Shown here piece by piece: positions 18,163 through 30,505 of a stretch of DNA of 64,000 nt. The first letter of the stretch is position 1. The number at the start of each line of letters is the position of its first letter. The translations under genes were made by a program, and so were the position numbers. This DNA is from Grammothele lineata (taxonomy: Eukaryota; Basidiomycota; Agaricomycetes; Polyporales; Polyporaceae). The stretch is from contig NDFF03000109.1 in NCBI GenBank assembly GCA_002150815.3, positions 62,001 to 126,000 on the forward strand. Reading direction: 5' to 3'. The notes under the pieces were generated by a model. That model saw only the letters and a list, made by a program, of their open reading frames with translations, was not told the origin of the DNA and did no database searches.

Positions 18163-18580
18163 GATTGAGCACATAATATACGCACACCCCAGGGATTCTT
18201 GACCTTAGTCGTTCCGATCCGTCTATCTAGCTTTCGTCATGCAAATTCTGTAGATTAATGACCATCACAGTATTATATCTGTTGCTTGCAGTGTAGTATT
18301 GGAACGTGCGAGGGTGCCATCTTTGGGTGCGCTCGTTTCGCGCAGGTCCTGCGCCGGCAATGGACGTGTGAGCGAATGTTGTTTCGTATGCCGGAGCGGA
18401 GAATTGCCGGATGGGGCAAGGGCGCCGCGGCGCGCAAGGCCCTGGCCACTGCGGACTCTGCGTCACTCGTCGCGTCCGACTCCGTCCTCTGTCTACACAT
18501 CCCCCCGCCCTCGCTGCTCGCCAGCCCCCGCACGCTCCTTCCGTGTCGCCTGTCGCACACCTCGAGGCGACTTCACCACC
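18163..18580. other. RPB1-VPS35 intergenic region
   Basis: 418 bp between RPB1 and VPS35 on the same strand. It would hold the RPB1 3' end and the VPS35 promoter. A C-rich stretch precedes the VPS35 start codon. No gene is seen. Confidence 0.4.
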
Positions 18581-21500
18581 ATGTCCGTCGCCGCGCCGCC
18601 AACAGCAGCGCCTGAGGAGGGCAAGATGCTCAGCGAGTCTCTGAGCACCGTCAAGATCCAGGTTTCTCAAATGAAGCGGCACCTCGTTCGTCTCCCTTGC
18701 CATACCGCAATCCGTACTTATACCCACCATTACGTTCCGCATGTACACCGTGCAGGAGCTCGACCAGCTCATGGACGCGCTCAAGAGTGCGAGTCTCATG
18801 TTGGCCGAGTTGAGAACATCCTCCCTCTCCCCCAAACAGTATTATGAGCTCTGTGCGTGTATCCCATTCTTCATGTTGATTCCCCTCTTAGCGTCTTGCA
18901 GACATGGCCGTCTTCGATGCACTTCGCCACCTATCCAACTATCTATACGACGCGCACGTCCAAGACCGACACCATCTCGCGGACCTTTACGAGCTTGTAC
19001 AATATGCCGGCAACATCGTCCCTCGTTTGTACCTCATGATCACCGTCGGCTCCGTGTACATGTCTATCCCCGATGCACCCGTGAAGGAAGTCATGAAGGA
19101 CATGCTGGAGATGTCGCGCGGAGTACTGCACCCGGTGAGGGGATTATTCCTCAGGCATTACCTCAGTGGACAAACTAGGGATCATTTACCTATTGGAGAC
19201 GACCAAGGGTGCGTATACCTTTGTTACCTTCTATCTACTGTACATTCGTTGATAACGTCCGGCTGTAGCCCCAAGGGCAACCTGCAAGACTCTATCACCT
19301 TCGTACTCACCAACTTCATCGAGATGAACAAGCTGTGGGTACGGCTCCAGCACCAGGGACATTCAAGAGACCGCGAAAAGCGCGAGATGGAACGGCGAGA
19401 ACTGCGCATCCTGGTCGGCACTAATCTCGTTCGGCTCAGTCAACTCGACGGCGTCGACCTGGACATGTACCAGAAGACCATTCTCCCAAGCATCCTCCAG
19501 CAAATTGTCGTGTGTAAGGATGTCATTGCTCAGGAGTATCTCATGGAGGTCGTTATACAAGTGAGCGTCCTCAACTTTTACCCGGTAATAGTAATACGAT
19601 GGCTGATAGCGGCGTAGGTCTTCACCGACGAGTTCCACCTCTACACCCTTGGTCCTTTCCTCTCTGCGACAGCTCAGCTGCACCCTAAGGTCAATATCAA
19701 GAGCATTGTCATCGCCCTCATTGATCGTCTAGCAGCATATGCGGCGCGCGAGGCAGAGAGCGAGGATCCGGAGGAGACAAAGCGGCAGGAGGAGGCAGCC
19801 GCACGCCGGCTTGCTGAGAGGGTTAAGCAGGCCCGTGGTGCAAGGCAGAATGGCATCGGCGCGACCTCGCCGACCACTGAGGCGCCTCCAGTGTCGAACG
19901 AATGGGGTTCGCCTCCGACGAGCCCGGTCGCCACATCTCCCACTGCCACCGTGAACGGAACTACCGAGGACAGTGAAGCAGACAAGGAGGACAAGGGCAA
20001 AGAGAAGAGTGTGGAGGAGGCCGACAAGGAGAAGGAGGGCGGGCAGGAACAGGTCAAGAAGTTCAGAGGTGTACCGGAGAACGTCAAGCTGTTTGAAGTG
20101 TTTTGGCACCAAGTGGTCGAACTCATCAAGGTGTGTTCTACGCCTCCCAAAGGGCTCCTTGTACTCACCACTGCGACCGTAGGCTCGACCAGACCTCTCA
20201 ATACAAGACATTACAGCCCTTCTAGTCTCCCTCACGAACCTGTCGCTCAGCTGCTACCCCGATCGACTGGAATATGTCGATCAAATCCTTGGGTTCGCAG
20301 CGGAGAAGGTCAAGGAGTTCACTGACAGGTGTGTGCTGTTGACCATTGGCTATCGACATGAAGTGACAGGGTCCTTTCAGCCCCGACCTCCTCCATCCTC
20401 AAACGACCGCAAATCTCTCGGCACTGCTTAACGCCCCCATTAACTCCTACCAGTCCGTTCTCACTCTTCTCGCCCTCCAACAGTACACCCCTCTTCTCAG
20501 CCAGCAACCCTATTCAACACGACGCACTCTCGCTCATTCTCTTATCTCGTCCGTACTCAAGAACGAGACCGTCATCGAGACGCCCGAAGATGTCAACGGT
20601 ATCCTCGAGCTTTGCCACGTCGTCATCCGAGACCAGCAGGACGTAGGTACCGGTCCGGGTGCTCACGCCCAGCAAATGAGCAACAAGGACTCGAGGAGAG
20701 GACCGTATCATGAAAGAGAGGAAATGGCGGAAGAGCAGGGATGGGTCGCTCGGATGGTCCACTTATTCCGTTCAGACAACCTGGCTGTGCAGTTCGAGGT
20801 GCGCCCCCCCCTGCGTTCGCGTATATTTACGCATTGGCTTAGCTGCGTACAGATCCTTCAAACAGCAAGACGCCATCTCGAGACTGGTGGAGAGCGTATG
20901 CGCTTCACGTACCCGGCGCTCATCACCTCGGCCATTAAGCTCTGCAGGCGATACAAGAATCGCGAACACCTCGAGGACGAATGGCAGTCGAAGGTGTCCA
21001 CAATCCTCAAGTTTGTACGGCAACTCAACTCGATCTTATCGACGAACGTCGATGCGCCTGCGATAGCGCTGCGCTTGTTCCTGCTCGCAGCTCAAGTATC
21101 AGACGAGTGCGGGTTTGAAAACTTGACGTACGACATGTACGTCGACGCGTTCACCGTCTACGAAGACAGCATCTCGGAGAGCCGCGCGCAATTACAGGCG
21201 ATCACTCTTATCATCGGGACGCTCCAGGGCGCGAGGGTTTTCAGTGAGGACAACTACGACACGCTGATCACCAAGGCGGCGTTGCACGGGTCGAAACTGC
21301 TGAAGAAGCCTCACCAAGCGAGCGCGGTGAACTTGGCGAGCCACCTGTGGTGGCAGGAGATGCCGCCGGAGGAAGAGAGCGCCGAGACGAGCAAGGAAAA
21401 AGAGAACGGAAAGACGGAGGATGGGGAGAAGAAAGCTGTGAGTATCGTGAACTCGCTACGACTAGTTGTTCGCCCAGAGCTCATAGTGTCACCAGTATCC

Positions 21501-21988
21501 TCTGCAGGACAGCAAGCGCGTACTCGAATGCCTCCAGAAGGCCCTCAGGATCGCGAATTCGGCGACAGAGGAGATCATCACCGTCCAGCTCTACTGCGAT
21601 ACCCTCGATCAGTATCTTTACTATCTCGATCGCGGCGCACCAGCTGTAAGTCTTCACGTTGTGCCCAACTCTCTGCTTCTGAACTTTCTCGTCGCAGGTC
21701 ACGCCGAAGTTCGTCAACAGCCTCGTGGAACTCATCACGTCCTCGATCGACAACATCGCGTCGCCAGACGTGCACCCCGCCCAGCGCGCGCCGCCCGGGC
21801 TGCTCGAGGGCGTGCAAACACCCGAGATGATCATCCGCCACTTCCGCAACTCCCTCACGTACATCCAAACGAAGAAGGTCGCGGCCGCAACGGCGGCAGA
21901 CAACGGCGGCGGTAACGAGATCACGGCGCGCTGGGACGACGTAGACATCGTCGGAGCACTGCTAAAGATGGGCATCCCGACGCGGTGA
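18581..21988 (+). CDS. VPS35: Retromer core subunit Vps35
   Basis: Cargo-binding alpha-solenoid of the retromer, which returns receptors from endosomes to the Golgi. The N-terminus [51 protein letters not shown] and then [20 protein letters not shown] with MITVGSVY is the highly conserved Vps26-binding region. [15 protein letters not shown] follows (human PLRGLFLRNYL type). The C-terminal half shows [35 protein letters not shown] and a final [17 protein letters not shown]. About 11 introns, all with in-frame joins. Two low-complexity insertions, an alanine/glutamate linker (about 19740-20060) and a [14 protein letters not shown] patch (about 21390-21430), are typical of fungal orthologues. 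It lies two genes from VPS27, another endosomal sorting factor; this may be chance. Confidence 0.95.
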
Positions 21989-22312
21989 GCGGGCCTCGCG
22001 GAGGTGCGGCGGCGGGACGGATGTTCCAACATGACGAGTATACCATACCTATCGGGACCCGGACGGGGGCGAAGTGCGGATGGCCGGACGGTTCTTATGA
22101 GATTTATGTACCCCACCTGTTGTGCGATGTGGCTCGTAGATACGTTAACGTTTACGCTCTTTCTGTGTATAATTCACGTCCTATTGCTCTCTCGGTTCGC
22201 TTTGACGATCAGAGAATACACCGAACGCCGTTGCGCGATACAGTACATACAACAGACCCACATTGCACGTAGTGGATTCAATGAGCCAATGTACACGGCA
22301 TCTCCGACGACG
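21989..22312. other. Convergent gap between VPS35 and BCP1
   Basis: 324 bp between two stop codons. Moderate AT content with no open frame of note; likely overlapping 3' UTRs. Confidence 0.4.
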
Positions 22313-23425
22313 CTATGAAGGCTGAGGGTATGCCTCCGCCAGAGCAGCCACAATATCGCGCAAGCGGCTGTAGGGAACCAGCATCATCCGCCCTCCCGTA
22401 TCCAGTCCAAATGCCTCTGCATCGCGAGGTTGCGCGTGCGAGAACGTGTAGTCCAACGTGTGTGTGGCGAACTGCGAAGCAAGATGAGAGAGGTTCTACA
22501 GGGCGAGAGAAGTATGGGCGGACGAACCCTGCGAATGATATCGTCTTCGGGGTGGAAGGGAAATACGCCTGCGGCGGGTGGCGGAGCGGACTGCTTCTGA
22601 CGTTTTGTGCGAGGGGAGGCGGCTTGGAGCTCTGCCGCTTCTTCGGCGGAGAGGCGGTATATACGGGAGACGACGAGGAGGTGCTTGAAGTCGTAGGGCT
22701 CGTTCTGCCGGGAGAAAACCGAAATAAATACATTGTGCTCGGAGAAGGAGATACAGCAGAAATAATGGGTACGGAATGGGGGATATTGAGGTGGTGCGTG
22801 AAGGACGTACATCGTCGAGAGCCCACTGAATCTCGTCGGAGAGCATACGATACATGTGCGGCACGATCTGGACGGGCATGTTGATGAGCCGCTCCGAAAA
22901 GACGAAGCCGATGTGGTCCGCAGAGCTCTGGCCCAGAAGGGATTGCAGCTTAGAGTGCAATACGGAGTCCGCGGAAGATTTGCTGAGGATATATTCAGCG
23001 AGAGCTTTTATAGAGGGTTTCTCCTGCGGTATAGTCCACCAATAAGCAGGGACGAGAGAAGTCATGGAGTAATAGGCATACCTTGTGGATTTGCATATTA
23101 AGCACGGTCAGACAAGCATAAGGGTCGCTTTCCCGGCCATCGCACTTTACGGTCGTTCCGACGAGGGGTTGGGCGAGGATGAGGTCCGCGAGGTCATGGA
23201 CGGGCAAATCCTGTGCGTCCGGACCAAAGAGCTGGGTAAGGAGGCGCTTGAGGGCGAGGTAGTCGACGTCGGGGTTTGGGTCGAAGAATTCGAAGTCGAC
23301 GTCGACGAGGCTCTACTGGCGGGTCGGCTAGTGAGACGGGGTAAACGAGATCGAGCGGAAGGACATACGCGATCCGAGTCGGATTCGTCGCCGGACGCTG
23401 GCTGGTCTTGCTTTCTTTTGCCCAT
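22313..23425 (-). CDS. BCP1: BCP1/BCCIP-family nuclear export and ribosome-assembly chaperone
   Basis: Orthologue of yeast Bcp1 and human BCCIP, which in yeast supports nuclear export of Mss4 and chaperones Rpl23. It starts MGKRKQDQPASGDESDSD at 23425. Exon 2 carries SLVDVDFEFFDPNPDVDYLALKRLL, then VGTTVKCDGRESDPYACLTVLNMQ. The family signature GFVFSERLINMPVQIVPHMY corresponds to human GLLLSERFINVPPQIALPMY. Next come PYDFKHLLVVSRIYRLS, a basic RTKRQKQS linker, FHPEDDIIR and a C-terminal DYTFSH...GGRMMLVPYSRL. Short introns join in frame. Convergent with VPS35. Confidence 0.9.
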
Positions 23426-23802
23426 CCAAGCGTGTTGATAGGAGAAGATACGTAGGAGGGTATGAAGAAGGGCAAGCCGTGAGCACCCTCGGGCCTCTGC
23501 GTCGCGAGCGGAATTTGTGCAAGAGCGCAAACGGACTGGCGATTCGCGAAAGCAAATCTGCAGATTCAGATCGGGACAATGTCGGTCTTACCACGTGCCG
23601 CGTCTGCACTGCGTCATCGAGTTCCAACTTCTTACCACTGCCAACGAGCTTGCTACCTGAGTGCACGATCGCCGAAGCAGCTACAAGGCACACTAATCCA
23701 GACAAAACTGTCCATCTTAAACGTGTAGGAAACTACAAATACAACAACATATCGTACAAGCACCCTCACTCGCGGCCACGGGCTCCACAGTGACATTAAC
23801 AT
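23426..23802. other. Intergenic region upstream of BCP1
   Basis: 377 bp between the BCP1 start and the stop of the FAD oxidoreductase on the same strand. It would contain the BCP1 promoter and the 3' end of the oxidoreductase. No gene is seen. Confidence 0.4.
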
Positions 23803-25581
23803 CTACATGAACCTCGCAAAGAGGTTCTCGACATTTGCCTCCTTCCACCGTTTCTCCGTTATCCGCAGGATCTCAGGAAACCAGTCCGAAATTTCCTCTT
23901 CACGGTCTAGTACCATCGAAGCGAGGGCTTTCCCGCTCATCCAGGCGTGCACCATACCTTCTCCCGTGTAACCTGCGGAGATCCACTCGCCCGCCAGAGC
24001 GACGCGCGCTCTGGCTTTCTCGCTCTTTTCGTTCTTGAAGCCACTCTCTCTTTTGGGCGCTTTGCGCCCGCTAACCTTCTCAGGCAGGCGACCGACCCAT
24101 GGGAGCATGTCTGCTGAGATACCCAACACTCCGCTCCATTGTGCCTTCGTCCTCCCTTGGCCCCAGCTGTCTTCGTCGGACATAACTGAGCCCGACGGAG
24201 GAGCCGCGTCCAGGCCCCAGTTCTTGAGTCCGAAGAACTGCGGGAGGGCGCCAGCGAGGTAGCTCTGGCCGATGTGGCTCACGACACTGTCGTCTGCACC
24301 GATGGCGGGCAGCCCCGCCGCGTCTCCACAGGAGCTCGCCCAGCCGCCGCCGAACATGAGCTCGTGCTCGCCCGCGGGGAGCTGTGTGAGGTAGTCGTAC
24401 CCGCGCTCGCCGTGGTAGAACACGAAGGAACGCCCTCCGGAGAGCGTCGTCGGGTGCAGGGAGAGGCCGGGGCGCTGCGCGGACATGTTCCCGCAGACGG
24501 GGACGAGCTTGGCGCGCAGTGCGGGGAGGAGGTGCGAGCTCCAGCCGTTGACTGCGTACACGACGTGCGGGGTTAGGATGGAACCGCGTGGTGTGTGGAC
24601 GGCGTAGAGGCCGGAGACGTCCGTCGTGACTTCTGTGCAGGGAGTGCGCGAGTAGATGTAGAAGCTGTTTGGATATCAATCAGAGGCGCGACGAGTGATA
24701 CGAATGGATGGAGGCCTACTTGTCCGGATGACGCGACAGCAGATGAGACAGGAGGGAGGTCACAAAACGGTATGGGTGCATCGCACCGCCCGCGTTGGAG
24801 ATGCATCCCACGACTTGGTCAGACAAATGATATTTCTGGGGCGTATGTCAATCAATAACGTGTGTATCCCTGGAAAAGGCCCTGTTGACCTACCTCTATA
24901 GCCTCCTCTCGTTCGTAAGAAACGAAGGAACTCGATTCGAGAGGCATTTCAGTCTGCCATCTGGCAAGGTTCTCCTTAGCCTCCTCGAATGCTGTCGGAC
25001 AGGTGAAGACATCGAGATGCTCCGTCTCGCGAACTTGAGACTCCTTGAGAATACCTTCCTCGGTGGCGACGCGAAGCATCTCAGTGATATGGGCGCGTCG
25101 GAAGGCGATCAAGGACCTCGCGGCGGGCTCGCCATGCTTCTCCTTGAGGTCAGCGTAATCGTGGTAAAGTGGCGGATTGATATGTCCGCCGTTCCTGACC
25201 GAGCGAGAGCGCGACCGCGCGGATAAGCAGACCGTAACGCAGCTATATAGGGGAAGCTTACCTGCCAGTCGCCCCGGAGCACACCTCGCGCGCCTCGAGC
25301 ATGACGACATTGAGGGCCGTCTCGCGCGAGAGGGCATTGTAGGCGAATGACATTCCGGTTATTCCGGAGCCGATAACAACGACATCCGCGTGCGTCGGCA
25401 GCTCTTCTGGCGGTCCGTCTTTCGGTATGGATGCTGCTGGAACCGTCCAAAGGGGCAACGTCGGGTTTGCAACAGGGAGACCCGGGGAGGCTTCGAGTTT
25501 CTTCTTGAGGATGTCGTATGTTTTGTTGAACTGGTAGGTGGCGTAGAGGAGGAGCTTCGCTTTGGAAACGATAGTGCCCAT
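23803..25581 (-). CDS. FAD-dependent oxidoreductase, DAO family
   Basis: Glycine/D-amino-acid-oxidase-fold flavoprotein of unknown substrate. Starts MGTIVSKAKLLLYATYQFNKT at 25581. The dinucleotide-binding motif is ADVVVIGSGITGMSFAYNAL, followed by LEAREVCSGATGRNGGHINP, typical of the fungal DAO branch. The middle holds NAGGAMHPYRF and VVYAVNGWSSHLLPAL; the C-terminus holds WSGVLGISADMLPWVGRLP and WISAGYTGEGMVHAWMSGKALA, the second FAD contact region. Three short introns, and no lesion. It is divergent from the epoxide hydrolase array, with 584 bp between starts. A shared catabolic role with that array is possible but unsupported. Confidence 0.85.
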
Positions 25582-26165
25582 GATGTCGCTGTCACAAGAG
25601 AAAGGTGCGCGAATTTGCCAAGTTTCAACGGCGACTGCTGGATATTAGAGGATGTGTCGCCGAGACCGCGCGTCTGGTGCGTTGGCCGTGCCGGAGCGAG
25701 TACGCGTCGAGGAGGCCCCTATCAACGTCATGCTCGCTATCAGCGAGTCATTCCCCATGAGTACGGAGAGAACGTGTGCAAATTCGCGTGAGCATCTCCT
25801 CGCCGGCGTCGAAACCGGACTGTCCGGTGGGGCCGGGTTCCCGCGCAGCCAAGTGGTGCCATTATGTCTTGCACGTGACCGTGTCTCGCTCCTGTCGCGA
25901 GTCGCGACAAGACGCGACTTGGATCATCTTCCCGTCTTCGAAAGCTATCAAGGGCACTCTTCCCTATGCTAAACGAACCGACCCGCAGTCGACGTCCCGA
26001 ATGACTCGAGGTGTTGCGAACGACCTACTGATCGGCCTTCGACGGTTTACACGGCCATGTTCGGGGTGACAACTTAGTCATCAGGCGGCACCAGAGAAGC
26101 TTAAACCTCGCGTCGCGCCAGGCCCACCACCATCCGTTTCTTGAGGACTTCCCCCTGCTACGAAC
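25582..26165. other. Divergent promoter region, FAD oxidoreductase and first epoxide hydrolase
   Basis: 584 bp between divergent start codons. It is rich in CGCGA/TCGCG motifs around 25860-25920 (CTCCTGTCGCGAGTCGCGACAAGACGCGACT), which form local palindromes that could be factor sites; that is inference. No TATA box and no gene are seen. (The quoted stretch is split by overlapping palindromes centred near 25897 and 25905.). Confidence 0.35.
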
Positions 26166-27806
26166 ATGTCCCAGTCTACCAACACCGAACAGCCATTCAA
26201 GCTCCACGTGTCCGACGCGGACCTTGAGTTGTTGCGGCGCAAGCTCCAGCTGACACGCTTTCCGGACGAGCTCGACGGCGCAGGCAACAACTACGGCGTT
26301 CCTCTCGCAGACCTGAAGCGACTCGTCGCTCGGTGGCAGGATGGTTTCGACTGGCGCAAGTCTGAGGAAGAGATCAACAAGCTTCCTCAATTCACTCGCG
26401 ACATCGACGTCGACCAGCACGGATCGTTGAACATTCATTACATTCACCAGCGCAGCGAAGTTGAGAATGCCATCCCGCTTCTCTTCGTCCACGGATGTGA
26501 GACTTTTGTTCCTTTGACCTCTCACTCACTCACAATCACGCGCTTGCTGCACAGGGCCGGGCCATTTTCTGGAGGTCAGGAAGATGCTGCCGTTACTCAC
26601 AGCTAAATCTGCCGACAAGCCGAGTTTCCATGTTGTTGCTCTCAGTCTTCCGGGCTTTGGTTTCTCTCAAGCCCCTGGAAAGACAGGTTTTGGTCCGCGG
26701 CAGTATGCTGAGGTATGTGGATCCTCCCATCACCTCCGTCCCGGTCATTGTCAAGAGAGGTTTCGTAACGACGTCACCTGCAGGTCGGCAACAAGCTTAT
26801 GATCAGTCTTGGATACGATGAGTATGGTGCGCCACAGCTGTTACCTTGTCATTCGGGTAATTTCTGAGCGATTTTACAGTCGTTCAAGGAGGAGATTGGG
26901 GCCACTATGTAAGTGCACACTTCAACTTGCATGCGCTCCAAGCCATGCTCATTCCGCGTCGTAGATCGCGGCCTGCCTTGCAACTTACCATGCCCATACC
27001 AATGTCAAGGGATGGCTATCGAACTACCCCGTGTGAGCTTCTAAGTAATCGTGTACTGCCACCACGGTACTCATCGGAATCTACCCTAGCGCACTCCCAC
27101 CAACACTCTTCGGGGCCCCGTTGCTCTATTTGACCCATTTAGTCACCCCGTATTCAGAGCGCGAAAAGGCAGCCCAAGCTAGGCGTGCTGCCTTCCAAGT
27201 TGGGGGCTCTGGATACATGCATGAGCAAGCCACAAAGCCTCAAACACTGGGATATAGTCTCACAGATTCTCCTGCGGGTCTCCTCGCATGGATCTATGAA
27301 AAACTTGTTGTCTGGACGGACGACTATCCCTGGACTGACGACGAAGGTGTGTTTGGTATATGGGTGGACTCGACGCGCTGATAGGAACGTCGCTTTGGAA
27401 CAGTCCTCGAATGGATTTCTGTGTACTGGTTCTCACGCGCTGGGCCTGCGGCGTCGCTCCACATCTACAAGGAGATGACGAACACTCTTCAGCACCCGTC
27501 TATTGCAAATGCGAAGTACACATCGATTCCTTTTGGCGTCTCGTGTTTCCCCAAGGAGCTCGGTCGCTCGCCTAGGAAGTGAGTTCTCGAATGGTTACCG
27601 ACTTCAAGTGGCGCGCAAGCGGAAACTGATGACGAAATAGGTGGTTGCAAAACCTGGGCTGGCTGGTCTTTGAGTCGGAGCACGACAAGGGGGGACATTT
27701 CGCGGCGCATGAGCAGCCGGAGTCGTTGGCAGAAGATGTCAGGCGGATGTTCGGGAAGGGAGGTCCAGCGTTTGGGGTGGTAAAGGGGAAGAACGGTTAC
27801 GCTTGA
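26166..27806 (+). CDS. Epoxide hydrolase-like alpha/beta hydrolase, tandem copy A
   Basis: Microsomal-type epoxide hydrolase family, which opens epoxides to diols. The N-terminal EHN domain ([19 protein letters not shown]...[19 protein letters not shown]) is followed by the oxyanion motif HGWPGHFLEV and the nucleophile motif [10 protein letters not shown]. The nucleophile Asp sits in a 29-nt exon at 26880-26908. The cap and C-terminus carry [11 protein letters not shown] and the catalytic-His motif [11 protein letters not shown]. The protein ends [15 protein letters not shown]. Introns of about 50-70 bp; all joins examined keep frame. First of three tandem paralogues. The substrate (fungal epoxide, xenobiotic or lipid) cannot be told from sequence. 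Confidence 0.88.
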
Positions 27807-28426
27807 ATGTCGTCCCGTTTTGGATATGCTGCCTTGTGAGTCATGTACAGAATGACTTGTGTGCTTTTGTGAAGGTTGGATGCTGATGATAGGCGACCCA
27901 GTGATTGATAGTTGTGTCTCGGACATCGCTACTTGATGAGCTACGACACCCGTCCTTCTATCCTCGCCAAACGGTGTTGGGTTGAGACGCCTCACGTCAC
28001 TGCCGGCGTTCACAAGATTATGCTCCTGTCATTGGAATGCTAGAGCTCTCGATATGATCATTAGCTTGTGCCCCAGTTTGCAGAATTTGCACATATGAAC
28101 ACTGAGCCTTCGTCTCCATGAAGCCGTAGTCGCTGATGTTGATGGGCATACCCATGCTGGTCAACGTTCCCTATAGGTCGGCGGCTCATAACGCTTATTA
28201 AACGGCGGTGAAACGGTGGTGGAAACCGTGCTGAAAGCAGCTTGTGCTGGCGGGTGAAGGCTGAAGCTAACCGCCGTTATCTGTCAGCAGAGTGAAGTCG
28301 AGGTGCGTCTCCATTTGCATCGCCGACCCTGCTTACAGTTGAGTGGAAGCATTCAATCCGTAGATATATAACCTCGGTGCGCACACGTCTACGTCCGCAC
28401 CCTCACAGTCTCTTACAACTGCTGCA
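27807..28426. other. Spacer between epoxide hydrolase copies A and B
   Basis: 620 bp without a supported gene. It ends in the promoter of copy B. A GCGGTGAAACGGTGGTGGAAAC-like stretch near 28203 has short GGTGG repeats. No long repeat to the next spacer was recognised by eye. Confidence 0.4.
28361..28371 (+). promoter_or_regulatory. TATA-like box of epoxide hydrolase copy B
   Basis: TAGATATATAA lies 56-66 bp upstream of the copy B start codon, within the usual fungal TATA-to-ATG distance. Position and composition are the only evidence. Confidence 0.45.
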
Positions 28427-30079
28427 ATGACTCTCAGCCCCGAACAGCCGTTTCTTTTGCACGTCCCCTCTACCGACCTCGACTTCCTTCAACGGAAGCT
28501 TGAACTTGTTTGCTTCCCCGACGAGCTTGATCAAGCAGGCTGGGACTATGGCGTTCCGCTCGCGGATGTCAAAAGGCTCGTTGCGCGGTGGAAGGACGGG
28601 TTCGACTGGCGCAAGCACGAGGCGGAGATCAACAAGCTCCCTCAGTTCACCCGCGATATCGAGGTCAAAGGACACGGAACGCTCAACATTCATTACGTGC
28701 ACCAGAAGAGCGAGGTCGAAGGCGCTATCCCGCTCATCTTTAGCCACGGCTGTGAGTCTCTGGTATCGCTTCTACCGTGCGGGTTGGCTGAGTCGCGTTG
28801 CAGGGCCGGGCCATTTCTTGGAGGTCCGGAAGATTTTGCCGCTGCTCACGGACGCGTCAAAGGAGCATCCGAGCTTCCATGTCGTGGCTATAAGTCTCCC
28901 TGGCTTTGGCTTCTCGGAAGCTCCAAAGAAGCCTGGATTTGGGCCGCATCAGTATGCCGAGGTAAGTATAGGCCGCGCTGTGTATGCCTTGCCGATATCA
29001 CGGACGCTGACTACGACTTGGTGGCGCGCATTGCAGGTTGCGAATAAGCTAATGTTGAGCTTGGGGTACAATGAATATAGTATGTTCTCGTCCGAGTTCT
29101 CTAAATAGTCACGGGCTGAATATTTGACAGTCGCTCAAGGCGGTGACTGGGGATATTTTGTGAGTGTCCTCCGTGCTGATTGAGTCTTCAAGGATGGACT
29201 GAGAGCCCTCGGATGTTTTCTCAGGTATCAGGCATGCTTGCTACAACGTACGCCCACACACACGTGAAAGCGTGGTTGTCCAATCTCCCTGTGTGAGCCA
29301 ACGATTGAGTTTTCGACGTGTGTAAATTCGTGCTCGCTGAAGCGGACTTTTGTAGTGCATCGCCTCTGAAGGTTTCCTCTACACCATGGCTTTACCTGAC
29401 CAACTTGATCACCCCATACACGGCGCGGGAGAAAGAAGGCCTCAAGCGGACATACAATTTTCAGCACTTCGGCTCGGGCTATTTCTACGAGCAGGCTACT
29501 AAACCTCAAACGATTGGGTATGGCCTCGCGGACTCTCCCGTGGAGTTACTTGCCTGGATGTACGAAAAGCTGGTAATCTGGACCGACTCGTACCCGTGGA
29601 CCGACGATGAGGGTGAGCCTACTCCACTATCATGTCGTCGTCGTTAGTGTTATATAACGAGTTTTGACAAACAGTTCTGGAGTGGATATCCACCCACTGG
29701 TTCTCGCGTGCGGGACCTGCTGCGGCGGTCTGCATCTACAAGGAAGCGACCTACGGCTACGCGGTGCAACCTCAAGACAATGTGAAGTGGACGTCGATCC
29801 CGTTCGGCGTGTCGTACTTCCCCAAAGACTTCGCACGAACCCCCAGAAAGTGAGTTGACCTGGAGGTGATATCTGCTCGAGAAGCACGGTTTGGGTTGAC
29901 CTTTGAGCGACAGATGTCTTCAGGCTCTGGGAAACCTGGTGTTCGAGTCTGAGCACGAGCACGGAGGCCACTTTGCTGCTTACGAGAGACCTGATCTGCT
30001 GGCCGGTGATTTGAGGAAAATGTTCGGGAAAGGTGGTCCTGCCTTTGGCGTTGTGCCGGGCCGTGATGGTTATGCGTAA
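28427..30079 (+). CDS. Epoxide hydrolase-like alpha/beta hydrolase, tandem copy B
   Basis: Second tandem paralogue, with the same exon layout as copy A. EHN domain ([21 protein letters not shown]...[19 protein letters not shown]), oxyanion motif HGWPGHFLEV, nucleophile motif [10 protein letters not shown] in a 29-nt exon (29131-29159), [21 protein letters not shown] [11 protein letters not shown], and His motif [11 protein letters not shown]. Ends [15 protein letters not shown] with TAA at 30077-30079. All family motifs are present, so it should be active if expressed. The conserved intron positions imply duplication after the introns were fixed. Confidence 0.88.
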
Positions 30080-30505
30080 TGACTAGTGGGTGGTTCTCTG
30101 AATGGATCTACGATTGGCGAACTGCGACATACGTTGGCATGGGGCGAATAAATGGTTGGTTTCACACGCCGTACAGCCGTACGGCGATAGATCGTCGTTG
30201 GCCCAGAATTCAGCACTAGATCCATTCCCACCGCCCACCGGCAGGTGCAAGCTCGGTACGTGAGCTTACACGATCTTCATTGACCAACCCCGACTCCAAC
30301 GGATGGTCTGAGCGCTATTGAACGCTCAGAGTATGCGGGTATCAAACTATCTTCGAAAAACATTCAGTGAACATGGTCTCACGTCATCTCCATCGGAGTG
30401 AGGAGCTGTGTCTTATTCCCAGGTATAAAGTGGTAGGCGTTCAAGTGAACTTGGACTCGTAGCTTTACCCCCGCAGCTGAATCACGGATTCATTCGAACA
30501 CCACC
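30080..30505. other. Spacer between epoxide hydrolase copies B and C
   Basis: 426 bp with no gene. It contains a GCCGTACAGCCGTACGGCG stretch (about 30168-30186) with inverted GCCGTAC/GTACGGC parts, and the copy C TATA box near its end. Confidence 0.4.
30423..30430 (+). promoter_or_regulatory. TATA-like box of epoxide hydrolase copy C
   Basis: GTATAAAG lies about 75-80 bp upstream of the copy C start codon. It is a plausible TATA box, judged from motif and position only. Confidence 0.45.
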
